The notes under the pieces were generated by a model. That model saw only the letters and a program-made list of their open reading frames with translations, did no database searches and was not told the origin of the DNA. The translations under genes were made by a program, and so were the position numbers. DNA of 64,000 nt from Chitinophaga silvatica (GTDB lineage Bacteria > Bacteroidota > Bacteroidia > Chitinophagales > Chitinophagaceae), in contig NZ_QPMM01000001.1 of NCBI RefSeq assembly GCF_003419895.1, positions 434,001 to 498,000 of the forward strand. The letters run 5' to 3'. Of the stretch, positions 16,900 to 25,508 are shown one piece after another (position 1 is the first letter of the stretch; each line of letters begins with the position of its first letter).

Positions 16900-18075
16900 A
16901 TGAATGCAGAAAGGTGGTTAGAAGTCTATGCGGCCCGTGATGCGGCGATTAAAGTATTATTGCATAATGTAAACGGGCCGGTAGACGGACTACCCCGTAC
17001 AGCAGGTTGGGGGTATCCCGAACCATATACCAGAGATTTATTGTTGTCTTTTTTTGGCGTGGTGGCTTCCGAAAATGAAGTGTTACTAAATAGTATACGC
17101 CGGGTTTTAGAAACACTGGCGCAAAACCAGACAAGACATGGGCATATTTCTTCTTTAGTTCATGATAAGGAAGATTTGGGCTCCAGCGACAGTACACCAC
17201 TCTTTCTGCTTATCACCGGATTATATAGAAAATTGATTAATGACGATTTGTTCCTACACGAAGCAGTAGAACGTTCTCTCCGCTGGATGGAATATCAAAG
17301 TCCATCCGACAGAATTCTGGTGGCCCAGCAACCAACCAGCGATTGGAGAGATGAACAATGGGTACTGGGATACGGGCTCTTCGTAAATACCCTCGTATTT
17401 GGCTATCTGAAAGCTCTGGGCCAGCATGATAAAGCAGAATCGATGAAAAAGGAAATGTCCAGGTTTACAATTACCGGCGGCGTACAACATCAGGACGTAC
17501 ATGAAGGGTTGGCAATGGAAAACAAACCCTATTATGCACTGTGGTCATACAAGGTGTTAAGTAGTGAGCGGTTCGATTTGCTGGGCAATAGTCTGGCTAT
17601 TTTATCAGGTATCGCATCTCCATCAAGAGCTGAAGAGATGGTTAGCTGGATTGAAGCAGAATGTGAAGCTCTCAGGAAAAATGATTTGCTGGCAGTTGAT
17701 TTACCGCCTAACTTTTTCCCATATACGAAACCAGGAGATTACGATTGGCATGAAAGGTATCAACAATTTAATTTGCCAGGCGATTATCATAACGGTGGAA
17801 TATGGCCTTTTATCTGTGGTTTTTATATCGCAGCCCTGGTCGCTGCAAAGCGTTATGAATTAGCAGAAGATAAGTTGATGGAACTTACCCGTGTAATAAA
17901 ACTTTCCAAAGGAAGGGATCTTGATTATGGCTTTAATGAATGGATTAAAGCGCAGGATGGTGAACCTAAAGGCCAGGATTGGCAAACCTGGAGCGCTGCC
18001 CTATACATCTATGCTGTTAAATGTGTGGAGTTGAGAAGTACTCCATTTTTTGAAGAGATGAGATTGTATATGTAG
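16900..18075 (+). CDS. (alpha/alpha)6-barrel glycosidase-like protein, GH100-like
   Basis: This 391-residue protein has no signal peptide. Two segments resemble neutral/alkaline invertases and related (alpha/alpha)6 hydrolases: GYPEPYTRDLLLSFFGV near residues 38-54, with a conserved Arg-Asp, and FNLPGDYHNGGIWPFICGF around residues 290-308. The C-terminus ends with a WQTWSAALYIYAVKC helix. GH100 enzymes cleave sucrose, but bacterial relatives also act on other glucosides, and the protein is shorter than plant invertases. Position directly after a glycosyltransferase and a deacetylase suggests an intracellular role in making or turning over the same glycoconjugate. The family is assigned by motif resemblance only. 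Confidence 0.65.
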   Translation: MNAERWLEVYAARDAAIKVLLHNVNGPVDGLPRTAGWGYPEPYTRDLLLSFFGVVASENEVLLNSIRRVLETLAQNQTRHGHISSLVHDKEDLGSSDSTPLFLLITGLYRKLINDDLFLHEAVERSLRWMEYQSPSDRILVAQQPTSDWRDEQWVLGYGLFVNTLVFGYLKALGQHDKAESMKKEMSRFTITGGVQHQDVHEGLAMENKPYYALWSYKVLSSERFDLLGNSLAILSGIASPSRAEEMVSWIEAECEALRKNDLLAVDLPPNFFPYTKPGDYDWHERYQQFNLPGDYHNGGIWPFICGFYIAALVAAKRYELAEDKLMELTRVIKLSKGRDLDYGFNEWIKAQDGEPKGQDWQTWSAALYIYAVKCVELRSTPFFEEMRLYM

Positions 18076-18110
18076 AATTATTACATTTAGGATCTAATCT
18101 ACTATATTTT

Positions 18111-18662
18111 ATGAAATTCAGTAAAGTACTGTTAGTAACCCTTTGCTCAACCGCCATTTTTTCTTGTAAAAAAAGTAAAGATGCCAATATTATTGAAGGT
18201 AATTGGCGTTTTGTTGGCATACACGCTGATGCAAATACCCAGGCATCAGACCCTCCGGGAACTACATTCAGCAATTACACTTATGATGCACAAGTTAAGT
18301 CTGGAGATGTAACTATTGACGGAAGTAAATTCAGTACTTCTAAATTGAGTTATTCAATTAACACCGTCTTGCATATGACCTATGTGGAGGCAGGAGAAAC
18401 GCCAATGACGATGGACATGCCATGGAACTTTGAAATGCCTGAATCAAGTAGTGCAATTAACTACCGTTTAATAGGTACTGATTCAATTTACTTTGAAAAT
18501 GGCGTTGTTCCGGATCCTACTACTGGCGGAGCTACTACAGAGGCGTATGGAGCACGTATTTCATGGAGTAAAGATACGTTGGTATTAAAATCCAAATCTA
18601 CAATTACAAAACCGGGAGCCTCGGCCACCGTATCTCTTATACAAAAATTAGTAAGAAGATAA
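18111..18662 (+). CDS. Hypothetical lipoprotein, lipocalin-like
   Basis: This 183-residue protein starts MKFSKVLLVTLCSTAIFSCK with lipobox IFSC (Cys19). Residues after it (IIEGNWRFVGIHADAN) resemble the opening of lipocalin-like or META-like domains of Bacteroidota lipoproteins, followed by beta-rich sequence ending in a basic VSLIQKLVRR. Function is unknown. It is 35 bp from the GH100-like gene and could be transcribed with it. A hairpin terminator follows. Confidence 0.6.
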   Translation: MKFSKVLLVTLCSTAIFSCKKSKDANIIEGNWRFVGIHADANTQASDPPGTTFSNYTYDAQVKSGDVTIDGSKFSTSKLSYSINTVLHMTYVEAGETPMTMDMPWNFEMPESSSAINYRLIGTDSIYFENGVVPDPTTGGATTEAYGARISWSKDTLVLKSKSTITKPGASATVSLIQKLVRR

Positions 18663-18670
18663 TTCTTTTA

Positions 18671-18722
18671 GAGGAAGGATGTACCAGAAGTAATTTTACT
18701 TCTGATACATCCTCTCTTTTTT
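18671..18722. terminator. Terminator between convergent genes
   Basis: A long, slightly interrupted stem (GAGGA-GGATGTA-CAGAAGTA pairing with TACTTCTG-TACATCC-TCTC, 18671-18714) is followed by TTTTTT. It starts 8 bp after the lipoprotein stop and abuts the stop of the opposing gene. Confidence 0.8.
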
Positions 18723-19971
18723 ATTTCAGTTTCTTTTGTTGCCAGATCGATTTAATTGTTTCTTCATCATTCATTCCATCCGGGCAATTTTCAGAGCGGG
18801 TATTTGCTCTGTATTTAAGTCTTGGCTTTTTGTAACCTAAAGTCACTACCCTGGTTACCGGCATTTGCAGGTGACCGTTAGGATCATTATCCCCAATCCA
18901 TTTATCAGCATATCTCAACCAATTATTTCTATAGGTTTCAGTTTGCTGATAAAACCAACTGATCTCATCATAACCCCATGGATAAATAACAGTAGTATCC
19001 GGAACTCCGGGGTGATTACTGATTCCAAAGTTGTCTAATTCTACCAGATAAGGCATAGAAGAGGCTTTCCAGCCACTTGGAGAAATACCTCCCTTACTTC
19101 TTTTAAATAAAGCATCAGTAAAACCAATTTCCAATATACCATCCGTAGGCTTTTCAGGAACTGATTTAACTCTTAAAGGGAAGGAGTTGAAATCAAGCAG
19201 GCTTTTACCTTTATACAACATGCCACCAGATGGGGTATGTGCATCCAGCAAAACCCAATGATTTCTGGTATGGGTTTTTGCAAGATTGCGAAGCTTTTGA
19301 ATAAAGGCAGCCCATTGACTGAGATCAGGGTCTTCCATACCAATCAATGCAATCTGTCCTAAGTGCAGCGCTTCACAACCCATATCCATATACGTACCGG
19401 CGAGGTAAATAAACCAGAGTTGTGTTTCAGTTCTGGTAATATCAGGTACGCTGTTCCCTTTGCTCCAATGATCTACCAGTTTGCCTTTGAGATTAAGCAT
19501 GTCGTCATAGCGGAAGTTTCGTTGTTCTGCCGGTATATTCAATGCTGTAAAGGCCCAGGCTGGAATGGGAAGAGTATTTACCTGTTGAGAGATTTGCTCA
19601 AAGAGCGCGGCCTGAAAGATAACTTCAGGATCATTCTGATGTACCTGCTGAACCAGTTGCTTACCTTTGGCAAGGAAATCTTCGTTTTTGAGGATGCCTT
19701 CGCCACCCCAACGATAGATAGCCCTTCCGATGAATTTTGCACCGATATTCTTTATCAACCGGATATCATCTTCTTTATTCGGATAAGGAGCATCGCTGGC
19801 ATAAGGATCAACCGCCAGGAATTCAGTCATGGTAACTGCATGGTCTAAATAGTAATTCAGATTTTTCAGGCTGATGCCGTTTTTAGTTGGCAAATGCTGA
19901 GCTTTCAGACCGGTGCATAAGATTAGAGATGCCAGCAATAGGATTGCCAGACGCTGAGTGTTTGAACGCAT
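18721..19971 (-). CDS. Secreted protein of unknown function
   Basis: This 416-residue protein has a signal peptide (hydrophobic LAILLLASLILCTGL, cleavage near KAQ). The body has repeated alpha/beta character, with a FIGRAIYRWGGEG strand, ALFEQISQQVNTLPIPAWAF, HWVLLDAHTPSGGML and a late IYPWGYDEISWFYQQ segment, suggesting a TIM-barrel glycosidase-like fold, but no catalytic motif is recognisable. It lies divergently next to the polyketide operon with about 150 bp between the start codons. It could share a control region with that operon, but nothing in it points to a biosynthetic role. Confidence 0.6.
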   Translation of the reverse strand: MRSNTQRLAILLLASLILCTGLKAQHLPTKNGISLKNLNYYLDHAVTMTEFLAVDPYASDAPYPNKEDDIRLIKNIGAKFIGRAIYRWGGEGILKNEDFLAKGKQLVQQVHQNDPEVIFQAALFEQISQQVNTLPIPAWAFTALNIPAEQRNFRYDDMLNLKGKLVDHWSKGNSVPDITRTETQLWFIYLAGTYMDMGCEALHLGQIALIGMEDPDLSQWAAFIQKLRNLAKTHTRNHWVLLDAHTPSGGMLYKGKSLLDFNSFPLRVKSVPEKPTDGILEIGFTDALFKRSKGGISPSGWKASSMPYLVELDNFGISNHPGVPDTTVIYPWGYDEISWFYQQTETYRNNWLRYADKWIGDNDPNGHLQMPVTRVVTLGYKKPRLKYRANTRSENCPDGMNDEETIKSIWQQKKLK

Positions 19972-20020
19972 TTCGTGGAAAGTATTTTCAGAAAGATAAT
20001 TTTTTTGAGAATGGATCTTA

Positions 20021-20029
20021 TATCTTTTG
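20021..20029 (+). promoter_or_regulatory. Weak candidate promoter of the polyketide operon
   Basis: TATCTTTTG is close to the TAnnTTTG motif but has one extra base. A TTTG at 20004-20007 is nearer than the normal -33 spacing. It lies in the divergent gap, about 95 bp before the chosen start of the first operon gene. Confidence 0.25.
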
Positions 20030-20123
20030 GATGAAGGGAGAAAGACCGATGATGAAAGGAAATGGATAATTGCTTATCTTCAACACGGCTTTTAGCAATG
20101 CTGAAGTTTTAACCAAAGCAAAC

Positions 20124-21248
20124 ATGGCCACAAAAGATGTCATCATTATAGGAGGAGGGCTTGCTGGTTTAACCAGTGCAATTCATTTAGCAAAGGCAGG
20201 TTTGCAGGTTACCGTCCTGGAAAAAAATCATTTTCCAAATCACAAAGTTTGTGGAGAATATATATCCAATGAAGTATTACCTTATTTGCAATGGCTGGGA
20301 ATTGACCCCATATCCTTAAAGTCAAGCAACCTTTCTAATTTAGTGTTATCCAATCATAGCGGTAAGCTGTTAAAAGCTACCTTGCCGTTAGGAGGATTTG
20401 GAATTAGCAGATATACATTCGATAATCATCTGATGCAGCAATTTCAGTCGCATGGCGGTGAGCTTATTGCTGATGCAGTCATTAATGTGAAGAGCATCAA
20501 TGAGCAGATGATTGTAGAAACGAAGGAACACGGCAACCTGGTGGCCCCTGTAGTGATTGGAGCCTATGGTAAAAGAGGGTCACTGGATGCTAAACTGGAA
20601 AGAAATTTTATTCAGGAGAAGTCTCCCTGGCTGGCTGTAAAAGCTCATTATCAGGGGGAGTTTGACCCTGCTACGGTAGCACTACATAATTTCAACGGGG
20701 GCTATTGTGGCGTTTCCACAGTGGAAAACGGGATCATAAATGTCTGTTACCTGGTGCATTATGATAGTTTTAAGAAATATGCAGATATTGAAACCTTTCA
20801 GGAGAAAGTAATGTATCAGAATCCTCATCTTAAAGAGGTATTTACAAATAGCCAGTTACTGTTCGACAAACCGATTGCTATCAGCCAGATTTCTTTTGCC
20901 CGAAAAGAGAAAGTAACAAATCATATGCTGATGGTAGGGGATACTGCAGGATTAATACATCCGCTTTGTGGAAATGGGATGGCTATGGCTATTCATAGTG
21001 CTCAGATTGCAGCAAAGAATGTTCTTGACTATTTTTCAGGGGCAGACCGTAACAGAAACAGGTTGGAGGCTACATATACCCGGGAGTGGAAACAGGCTTT
21101 TAATACCCGGATTATGGCAGGAAGGATGCTTTCTGCATGTTTTCAAAGCGAGCGTTTAGCCATTACCATGATGAAAGGATTAACTTTATTTCCAGGGCTA
21201 CTACCGCAGATTATTAGCCTGACCCACGGAAAACCTTTAACATGCTAA
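20124..21248 (+). CDS. FAD-dependent oxidoreductase (geranylgeranyl-reductase-like)
   Basis: From ATG 20124 this is a 374-residue flavoprotein. It opens with the FAD-binding Rossmann motif VIIIGGGLAGLTSAIHLAKA and a VCGEYIS segment typical of the geranylgeranyl reductase/halogenase group. The second FAD motif is MVGDTAGLIHPLCGNGMAMA. The GxWxWxIP motif of halogenases is absent. It could hydroxylate or oxidise an aromatic ring, as SrsC does on alkylresorcinols in Streptomyces, or reduce double bonds. An in-frame ATG at 20070 would add 18 non-conserved-looking residues before the Rossmann motif, so 20124 is preferred. It is the first gene of an eight-gene operon and overlaps the methyltransferase by 7 bp. 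Confidence 0.8.
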   Translation: MATKDVIIIGGGLAGLTSAIHLAKAGLQVTVLEKNHFPNHKVCGEYISNEVLPYLQWLGIDPISLKSSNLSNLVLSNHSGKLLKATLPLGGFGISRYTFDNHLMQQFQSHGGELIADAVINVKSINEQMIVETKEHGNLVAPVVIGAYGKRGSLDAKLERNFIQEKSPWLAVKAHYQGEFDPATVALHNFNGGYCGVSTVENGIINVCYLVHYDSFKKYADIETFQEKVMYQNPHLKEVFTNSQLLFDKPIAISQISFARKEKVTNHMLMVGDTAGLIHPLCGNGMAMAIHSAQIAAKNVLDYFSGADRNRNRLEATYTREWKQAFNTRIMAGRMLSACFQSERLAITMMKGLTLFPGLLPQIISLTHGKPLTC

Positions 21249-21955
21249 TAGATACCAGAAATAGAAGTACTGAAGCTGAAATCATGGATGATTTCAATAT
21301 GGAAGGGCAGATGCTAAAGGAAACCTTGCAGAAAATTGCGAAAATAAACCGAACATTAGGAGGTAATCGTGCAACTATTAGTGGGGTTTTGCAGTTAATT
21401 AGGAATAAAACGTCTGATCAGCCGATTATAATTGCAGATATTGGATGTGGAAATGGAGAGATGTTGCGGAAATTGGCTGAGATAGGAAGAAGGAAGAACC
21501 TGAATTTCAGCTTAATTGGAATAGATGCAAATGCTACCACCATTGATTTTGCGAAAGAGTTATCAGCAAACTATCCGGAGATTCAGTATTATTGTCAGGA
21601 TGTGCTGGATCCCGCTTTCAGGAATGAACGATTTGATATTATTTTAGGTACATTAACCTTGCATCATTTCAAAGAATCAGAAATATTTGAATTAATGACC
21701 CTGTTTTGTCAACAAGCCAGAGTTGGGGTTGTTATTAATGATTTACATAGAAGTGCAGTTGCTTATCATTTATTTGGGCTGCTATGTATTTTGTTTAATT
21801 GGAACCCAATGGTAAGAACAGATGGCAAAATATCAATTTTACGGGGGTTTAAAAAAGCAGAATTAGAAAAGCTTTCAGAATCACTTCAGATAAACCGGTA
21901 TTCTATTACCTGGAAATGGGCATTCCGGTATCAATGGATAATAAAGAACTTATGA
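21242..21955 (+). CDS. SAM-dependent methyltransferase (UbiE/class I)
   Basis: This 237-residue class I methyltransferase has motif I IIIADIGCGNGEML (glycines near residues 68-72), the acidic strand LIGIDANATTIDFAK, and ILGTLTLHHFKESE after it. It resembles methyltransferases that act next to bacterial type III PKSs (SrsB, BpsB), which methylate phenolic lipids or alkylpyrones. It overlaps the flavoprotein gene by 7 bp and the PKS gene by ATGA, so the three are translationally coupled. An internal ATG at 21284 is a possible alternative start. O- against C-methylation cannot be told from sequence. Confidence 0.85.
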   Translation: MLIDTRNRSTEAEIMDDFNMEGQMLKETLQKIAKINRTLGGNRATISGVLQLIRNKTSDQPIIIADIGCGNGEMLRKLAEIGRRKNLNFSLIGIDANATTIDFAKELSANYPEIQYYCQDVLDPAFRNERFDIILGTLTLHHFKESEIFELMTLFCQQARVGVVINDLHRSAVAYHLFGLLCILFNWNPMVRTDGKISILRGFKKAELEKLSESLQINRYSITWKWAFRYQWIIKNL

Positions 21956-23004
21956 GCGTCAAAATTCAAACTGTTGCGAAAGCATTACCACCCTATACTC
22001 GTACAACCGATGAAATATTACCTTTTTTAGATACCTGGCTGATGGGCCAGGAAGATAGATTTGTGAGAAAGGTGAAGAAGATTTTTGAAAATGCGGGAGT
22101 AGAAAGAAGATATTCTATCATGGGGCCGGAAGACGTGTTTGAGAAAACTTCCTTTGAAGAAAAGAATGCGCTTTATATGAAGGAGGGCATACGTTTGGGG
22201 CGTAAAGCGCTGGAAGCTGCATTAACAAAAGCCAAGCTACAACCTACAGAAATAGACTTTATTATTACAGTTAGTTGCACAGGTATCATGATCCCTTCTA
22301 TGGATGCATATCTGATCAATGAATTACAGATGCGCCAGGATATTGTACGTTTACCCGTTACCGAAATGGGCTGTGCTGCGGGCGTATCCGGAATTATTTA
22401 TGCCAAGAAGATGCTGGCGGCCAATCCAGGGAAAAGAGCGGCGGTAATAGCTGTAGAATCCCCAACTGCTACTTTTCAGCTCGACGATTATTCGATGGCC
22501 AATATAGTTAGTGCTGCTATTTTCGGAGATGGAGCAGCTTGTGTTATTTTGTCTTCACATGAAGAAGATAAAGGGCCGGAGATAGTGGGTGAGGAGATGT
22601 ATCATTTTTTTGATGCTGATTATCTGATGGGATTTCAATTAACCAATAGCGGATTGAAAATGGTATTGGATGTTGAAGTGCCTGAAAAGATTGAGGCTCA
22701 TTTCGGGGATATCGTTCATCCGTTTCTGGCTAAACATCAAACTAATATCAACGAAATAGACCACTTAATTTTTCACCCCGGAGGCAGGAAAATAATTAGT
22801 CTTGTTGAATCCTTATTTTTATCAATGGGTAAGCAACTGGAAGATACTAAGGAGGTATTGAGATTGTATGGGAATATGTCCAGTGCTACAGTACTGTATG
22901 TTTTAGAACGATTTTTGGAACGTAACCTGCCGGCCGGAAATAAAGGACTGATGTTGAGTTTTGGCCCCGGATTTTCTGCACAGCGAATTTTATTGCAATG
23001 GTAA
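21952..23004 (+). CDS. Type III polyketide synthase (chalcone-synthase-like)
   Basis: The start at 21952 is the ATGA overlap with the methyltransferase stop and gives 350 residues, the normal size for bacterial type III PKSs. The catalytic triad is visible: Cys141 in VTEMGCAAGVSG, His275 in HLIFHPGGRK and Asn308 in YGNMSSAT. The C-terminal LSFGPGFSAQ is the family's GFGPG loop. Such enzymes extend an acyl starter with malonyl-CoA and cyclise it to alkylpyrones or alkylresorcinols. Downstream genes supply what looks like a private acyl-ACP synthesis set, so the starter is probably a long or unusual acyl chain, as in the ArsB/ArsC and SrsA systems. Product identity is an inference. Confidence 0.9.
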   Translation: MSVKIQTVAKALPPYTRTTDEILPFLDTWLMGQEDRFVRKVKKIFENAGVERRYSIMGPEDVFEKTSFEEKNALYMKEGIRLGRKALEAALTKAKLQPTEIDFIITVSCTGIMIPSMDAYLINELQMRQDIVRLPVTEMGCAAGVSGIIYAKKMLAANPGKRAAVIAVESPTATFQLDDYSMANIVSAAIFGDGAACVILSSHEEDKGPEIVGEEMYHFFDADYLMGFQLTNSGLKMVLDVEVPEKIEAHFGDIVHPFLAKHQTNINEIDHLIFHPGGRKIISLVESLFLSMGKQLEDTKEVLRLYGNMSSATVLYVLERFLERNLPAGNKGLMLSFGPGFSAQRILLQW

Positions 23005-23771
23005 ATGAATTTAAAGGTTATTGGGCTTTAATATTGGGAGGCAGCAGTGGTCTTGGATTAGCGGCAATGAAAAAGCTGGCCGGACATGGTATGAATATCT
23101 GTGTCATACATAGAAATACAAGAGTGGAGCTTCCGGCAATTCAGCAGCAATTTGAAGAAATTCGCAGTAGCGGAGTAGAACTCATTTCGTTTAATGTGGA
23201 TGTATTAAATGCAGAACAAAGAACCGAAATATTACAACAACTAAAAGATACGATGCAGGAGAAAAAGATCAGATGTCTGTTGCATAGTATAGCGAGGGGA
23301 ACCCTAAAGTCGATCCCCGATTTAAAGGGTGAAGATATTGATTTAACTTTGCGTTATATGGCTACCAGCCTATATGATTGGGCGGCTGCTGTATTGGAAC
23401 ATCAGCTATATGCGCCAGATGCCAGGATACTTGCATTTACGAGTGACGGAAGTAGTAAGGCTATGAAACATTATGCAGCGGTATCTGTTGCCAAGGCGTC
23501 ACTGGAGGCGATTATCAGGAGTATTGCTTTGGAAATGGCTCCATATGGTGTAAGAGCCAACTGTATAATGGCCGGAGTTACTGATACGGCTTCTTTGCAG
23601 CGTATACCCGGCAGTGAAGAGATTATTTCGTATAGTCAGTCTCGTAATCCATTTGGAAGAATTACAACGCCGGAGGATGTGGCCAATGTAGTATATTTAC
23701 TTTGTAAGGATGAAGCTGCATGGATTAATGGTGCTATAATACCAGTGGATGGAGGCACACATATACATTAG
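22998..23771 (+). CDS. Short-chain dehydrogenase, FabL/FabI-like enoyl-ACP reductase
   Basis: This 257-residue SDR has the cofactor motif LILGGSSGLGLA (residues 11-22) and a LLHSIARG strand like the SIA motif of enoyl reductases. The active site is Tyr159-x6-Lys166 (HYAAVSVAKASLEA), the spacing of FabI/FabL enoyl-ACP reductases rather than Tyr-x3-Lys of FabG ketoreductases. The N-terminal glycine pattern is nearer FabL than FabI. It ends with GAIIPVDGG. It should reduce the enoyl intermediate made by the dehydratase two genes away. It overlaps the PKS gene by 7 bp. Because the operon has no FabG, it may alternatively act as a ketoreductase or rely on the housekeeping FabG. Confidence 0.8.
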   Translation: MVNEFKGYWALILGGSSGLGLAAMKKLAGHGMNICVIHRNTRVELPAIQQQFEEIRSSGVELISFNVDVLNAEQRTEILQQLKDTMQEKKIRCLLHSIARGTLKSIPDLKGEDIDLTLRYMATSLYDWAAAVLEHQLYAPDARILAFTSDGSSKAMKHYAAVSVAKASLEAIIRSIALEMAPYGVRANCIMAGVTDTASLQRIPGSEEIISYSQSRNPFGRITTPEDVANVVYLLCKDEAAWINGAIIPVDGGTHIH

Positions 23772-23775
23772 GACT

Positions 23776-24219
23776 ATGACTAAAGAAGAAGTACTATCAT
23801 ATTTACCCTATTCAAAGCCCTTTCTATTCGTTGATACGTTGGAGTATATCGATGAGAATAGTGTGAAAGGCAGCTATACTTTTGATAAAGATCTGGTGTT
23901 TTATAATGGACATTTTATAAACAATCCTGTTACCCCAGGGGTTATTTTAACAGAGACAATGGCGCAGATCGGATTAGCTTGTCTGGGAATTTATTTACTT
24001 AAAGATACAATTCAACAGCAACAACCGGGTATTGCGCTTACTTCTTCAGAAGTATCCTATTATTTGCCAGTTTACCCCGGCGAAGTAGTCAATGTAGTTG
24101 CAAATAAAGTTTATTTCCGATTTGGGAAATTGAAATGCCAGGTTGCTTTATGGAATGAAGCGGGGCAACTGGTTTGTGATGGAACACTTGCAGGAATGAT
24201 TATTACTGACAAAAAATGA
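23776..24219 (+). CDS. FabZ-like 3-hydroxyacyl-ACP dehydratase (hot-dog fold)
   Basis: This 147-residue single hot-dog domain matches FabZ in length. The motif FYNGHFINNPVTPGVILTET carries catalytic His46 and Glu60, matching the GHFPxxPVxPGVL...E pattern of FabZ. It should dehydrate 3-hydroxyacyl-ACP during chain extension. The ATG at 23776 lies 4 bp after the SDR stop; an ORF extending back to 23749 would overlap the SDR and add non-conserved residues. Its stop overlaps the ketosynthase start (ATGA). Confidence 0.85.
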   Translation: MTKEEVLSYLPYSKPFLFVDTLEYIDENSVKGSYTFDKDLVFYNGHFINNPVTPGVILTETMAQIGLACLGIYLLKDTIQQQQPGIALTSSEVSYYLPVYPGEVVNVVANKVYFRFGKLKCQVALWNEAGQLVCDGTLAGMIITDKK

Positions 24220-25496
24220 GCAATAGAGTAGTTATAACAGGTATCGGCGTGGTGTCTCCCAACGGAGTAGGGATACCTGCATTTCGTAAAGCATTGCAGG
24301 AGGGCGTTTCCGGAATCCGGCATAGTCAGCAGCTGGCTACAATGAATTTTTCCTGTCAGATAGCCGGTCAGCCTATTATTACCGAAGATCTGTTAGCAGA
24401 ATATTTTGATGAACTGGAGTTAAAGTTATTATCGAGCTCCGGAATTATCTATGGAATTATGGCTGGAATCCAGGCCTGGAAGGATGCCGGGCTAACGATC
24501 CGTCATAAGGAAGAAGAGCCGGATTGGGATAGTGGAACGATCTTCGGAACCGGTACTTCGGGGGTGGATAAATTCAGAGAATCGATTTATAAACTGGATG
24601 AGGGGCAGGTAAGGCGTTTAGGGAGTGCAGTGGTTCCTCAAACTATGGCAAGTGGAGTAAGTGCCTACCTGGGAGGCAAATTGGGATTGGGGAATCAGAT
24701 CACTACCAATTCTTCGGCATGTACTACAGGTACCGAAGGATTAATACTTGCTTATGAAAGGATTAAGAATGGTTCTGCAAAACGAATGCTCGCAGGTGCG
24801 GCGAGCGATAGCGGACCTTATATCTGGGGCGGATTCGATGCTTTAAAAGTTTGTACGTATAAGTATAATAGTGAGCCGGAGAAAGGATCAAGACCCATGA
24901 GTGCCTCGGCAAGCGGAATAGTTCCGGGAAGCGGAGCCGGAGCATTGTTATTGGAGTCGCTGGAAGAAGCGTTACAAAGAGGTGCAAACATTTATGCAGA
25001 AGTAGTAGGAGGACATATAAATGGAGGGGGGCAAAGAAACGGAGGATCCATGACAGCACCAAATAGCTATGCTGTACAACGTTGTATCCGTAGTGCTTTG
25101 GCAGATGCAAAGATAAAAGGCGATGAAGTGGATGTCATCAACGGACATCTGACAGCAACAGGTAAAGATGCAGAAGAAGTTAGGAATTGGAGTGAAGCAT
25201 TGGATCTGAAAGGAAATCAGTTTCCATATCTCAATGCCCTGAAATCGATGACAGGACATTGTCTGGCGGCTTCAGGAAGTATTGAATTGGTGGCGGCCGC
25301 TTTACAATTAAAAGAAGGTTTTATATTTCCGAATGTAAATTGTGAGGATGTTCATCCTGAAATATTATCATTGATAGATAAAGAAAGAATTCCGCAGACA
25401 TTATTATATAAAAGCATAAATTTATTGGCAAAAGCAAGTTTTGGATTTGGAGATGTAAATGCCTGTGTAATTCTGAAACGATACCTGCAACCTTAA
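24216..25496 (+). CDS. FabF-like beta-ketoacyl-ACP synthase
   Basis: This 426-residue ketosynthase has an intact Cys-His-His triad: Cys169 in NSSACTTGTEG, His311 and His348 in KSMTGHCLAASGS with the preceding Lys343. The segment around the first His reads NGHLTATGKDAEE, unlike the usual AHGTxTPxND of FabF, which marks a specialised branch. It should condense malonyl-ACP with an acyl chain in the dedicated chain-building set. It overlaps the dehydratase by ATGA and is followed 12 bp later by an acyl carrier protein. No chain-length-factor partner is present, so it presumably acts as a homodimer. Confidence 0.88.
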   Translation: MSNRVVITGIGVVSPNGVGIPAFRKALQEGVSGIRHSQQLATMNFSCQIAGQPIITEDLLAEYFDELELKLLSSSGIIYGIMAGIQAWKDAGLTIRHKEEEPDWDSGTIFGTGTSGVDKFRESIYKLDEGQVRRLGSAVVPQTMASGVSAYLGGKLGLGNQITTNSSACTTGTEGLILAYERIKNGSAKRMLAGAASDSGPYIWGGFDALKVCTYKYNSEPEKGSRPMSASASGIVPGSGAGALLLESLEEALQRGANIYAEVVGGHINGGGQRNGGSMTAPNSYAVQRCIRSALADAKIKGDEVDVINGHLTATGKDAEEVRNWSEALDLKGNQFPYLNALKSMTGHCLAASGSIELVAAALQLKEGFIFPNVNCEDVHPEILSLIDKERIPQTLLYKSINLLAKASFGFGDVNACVILKRYLQP

Positions 25497-25508
25497 AAAG
25501 TTACTGTC

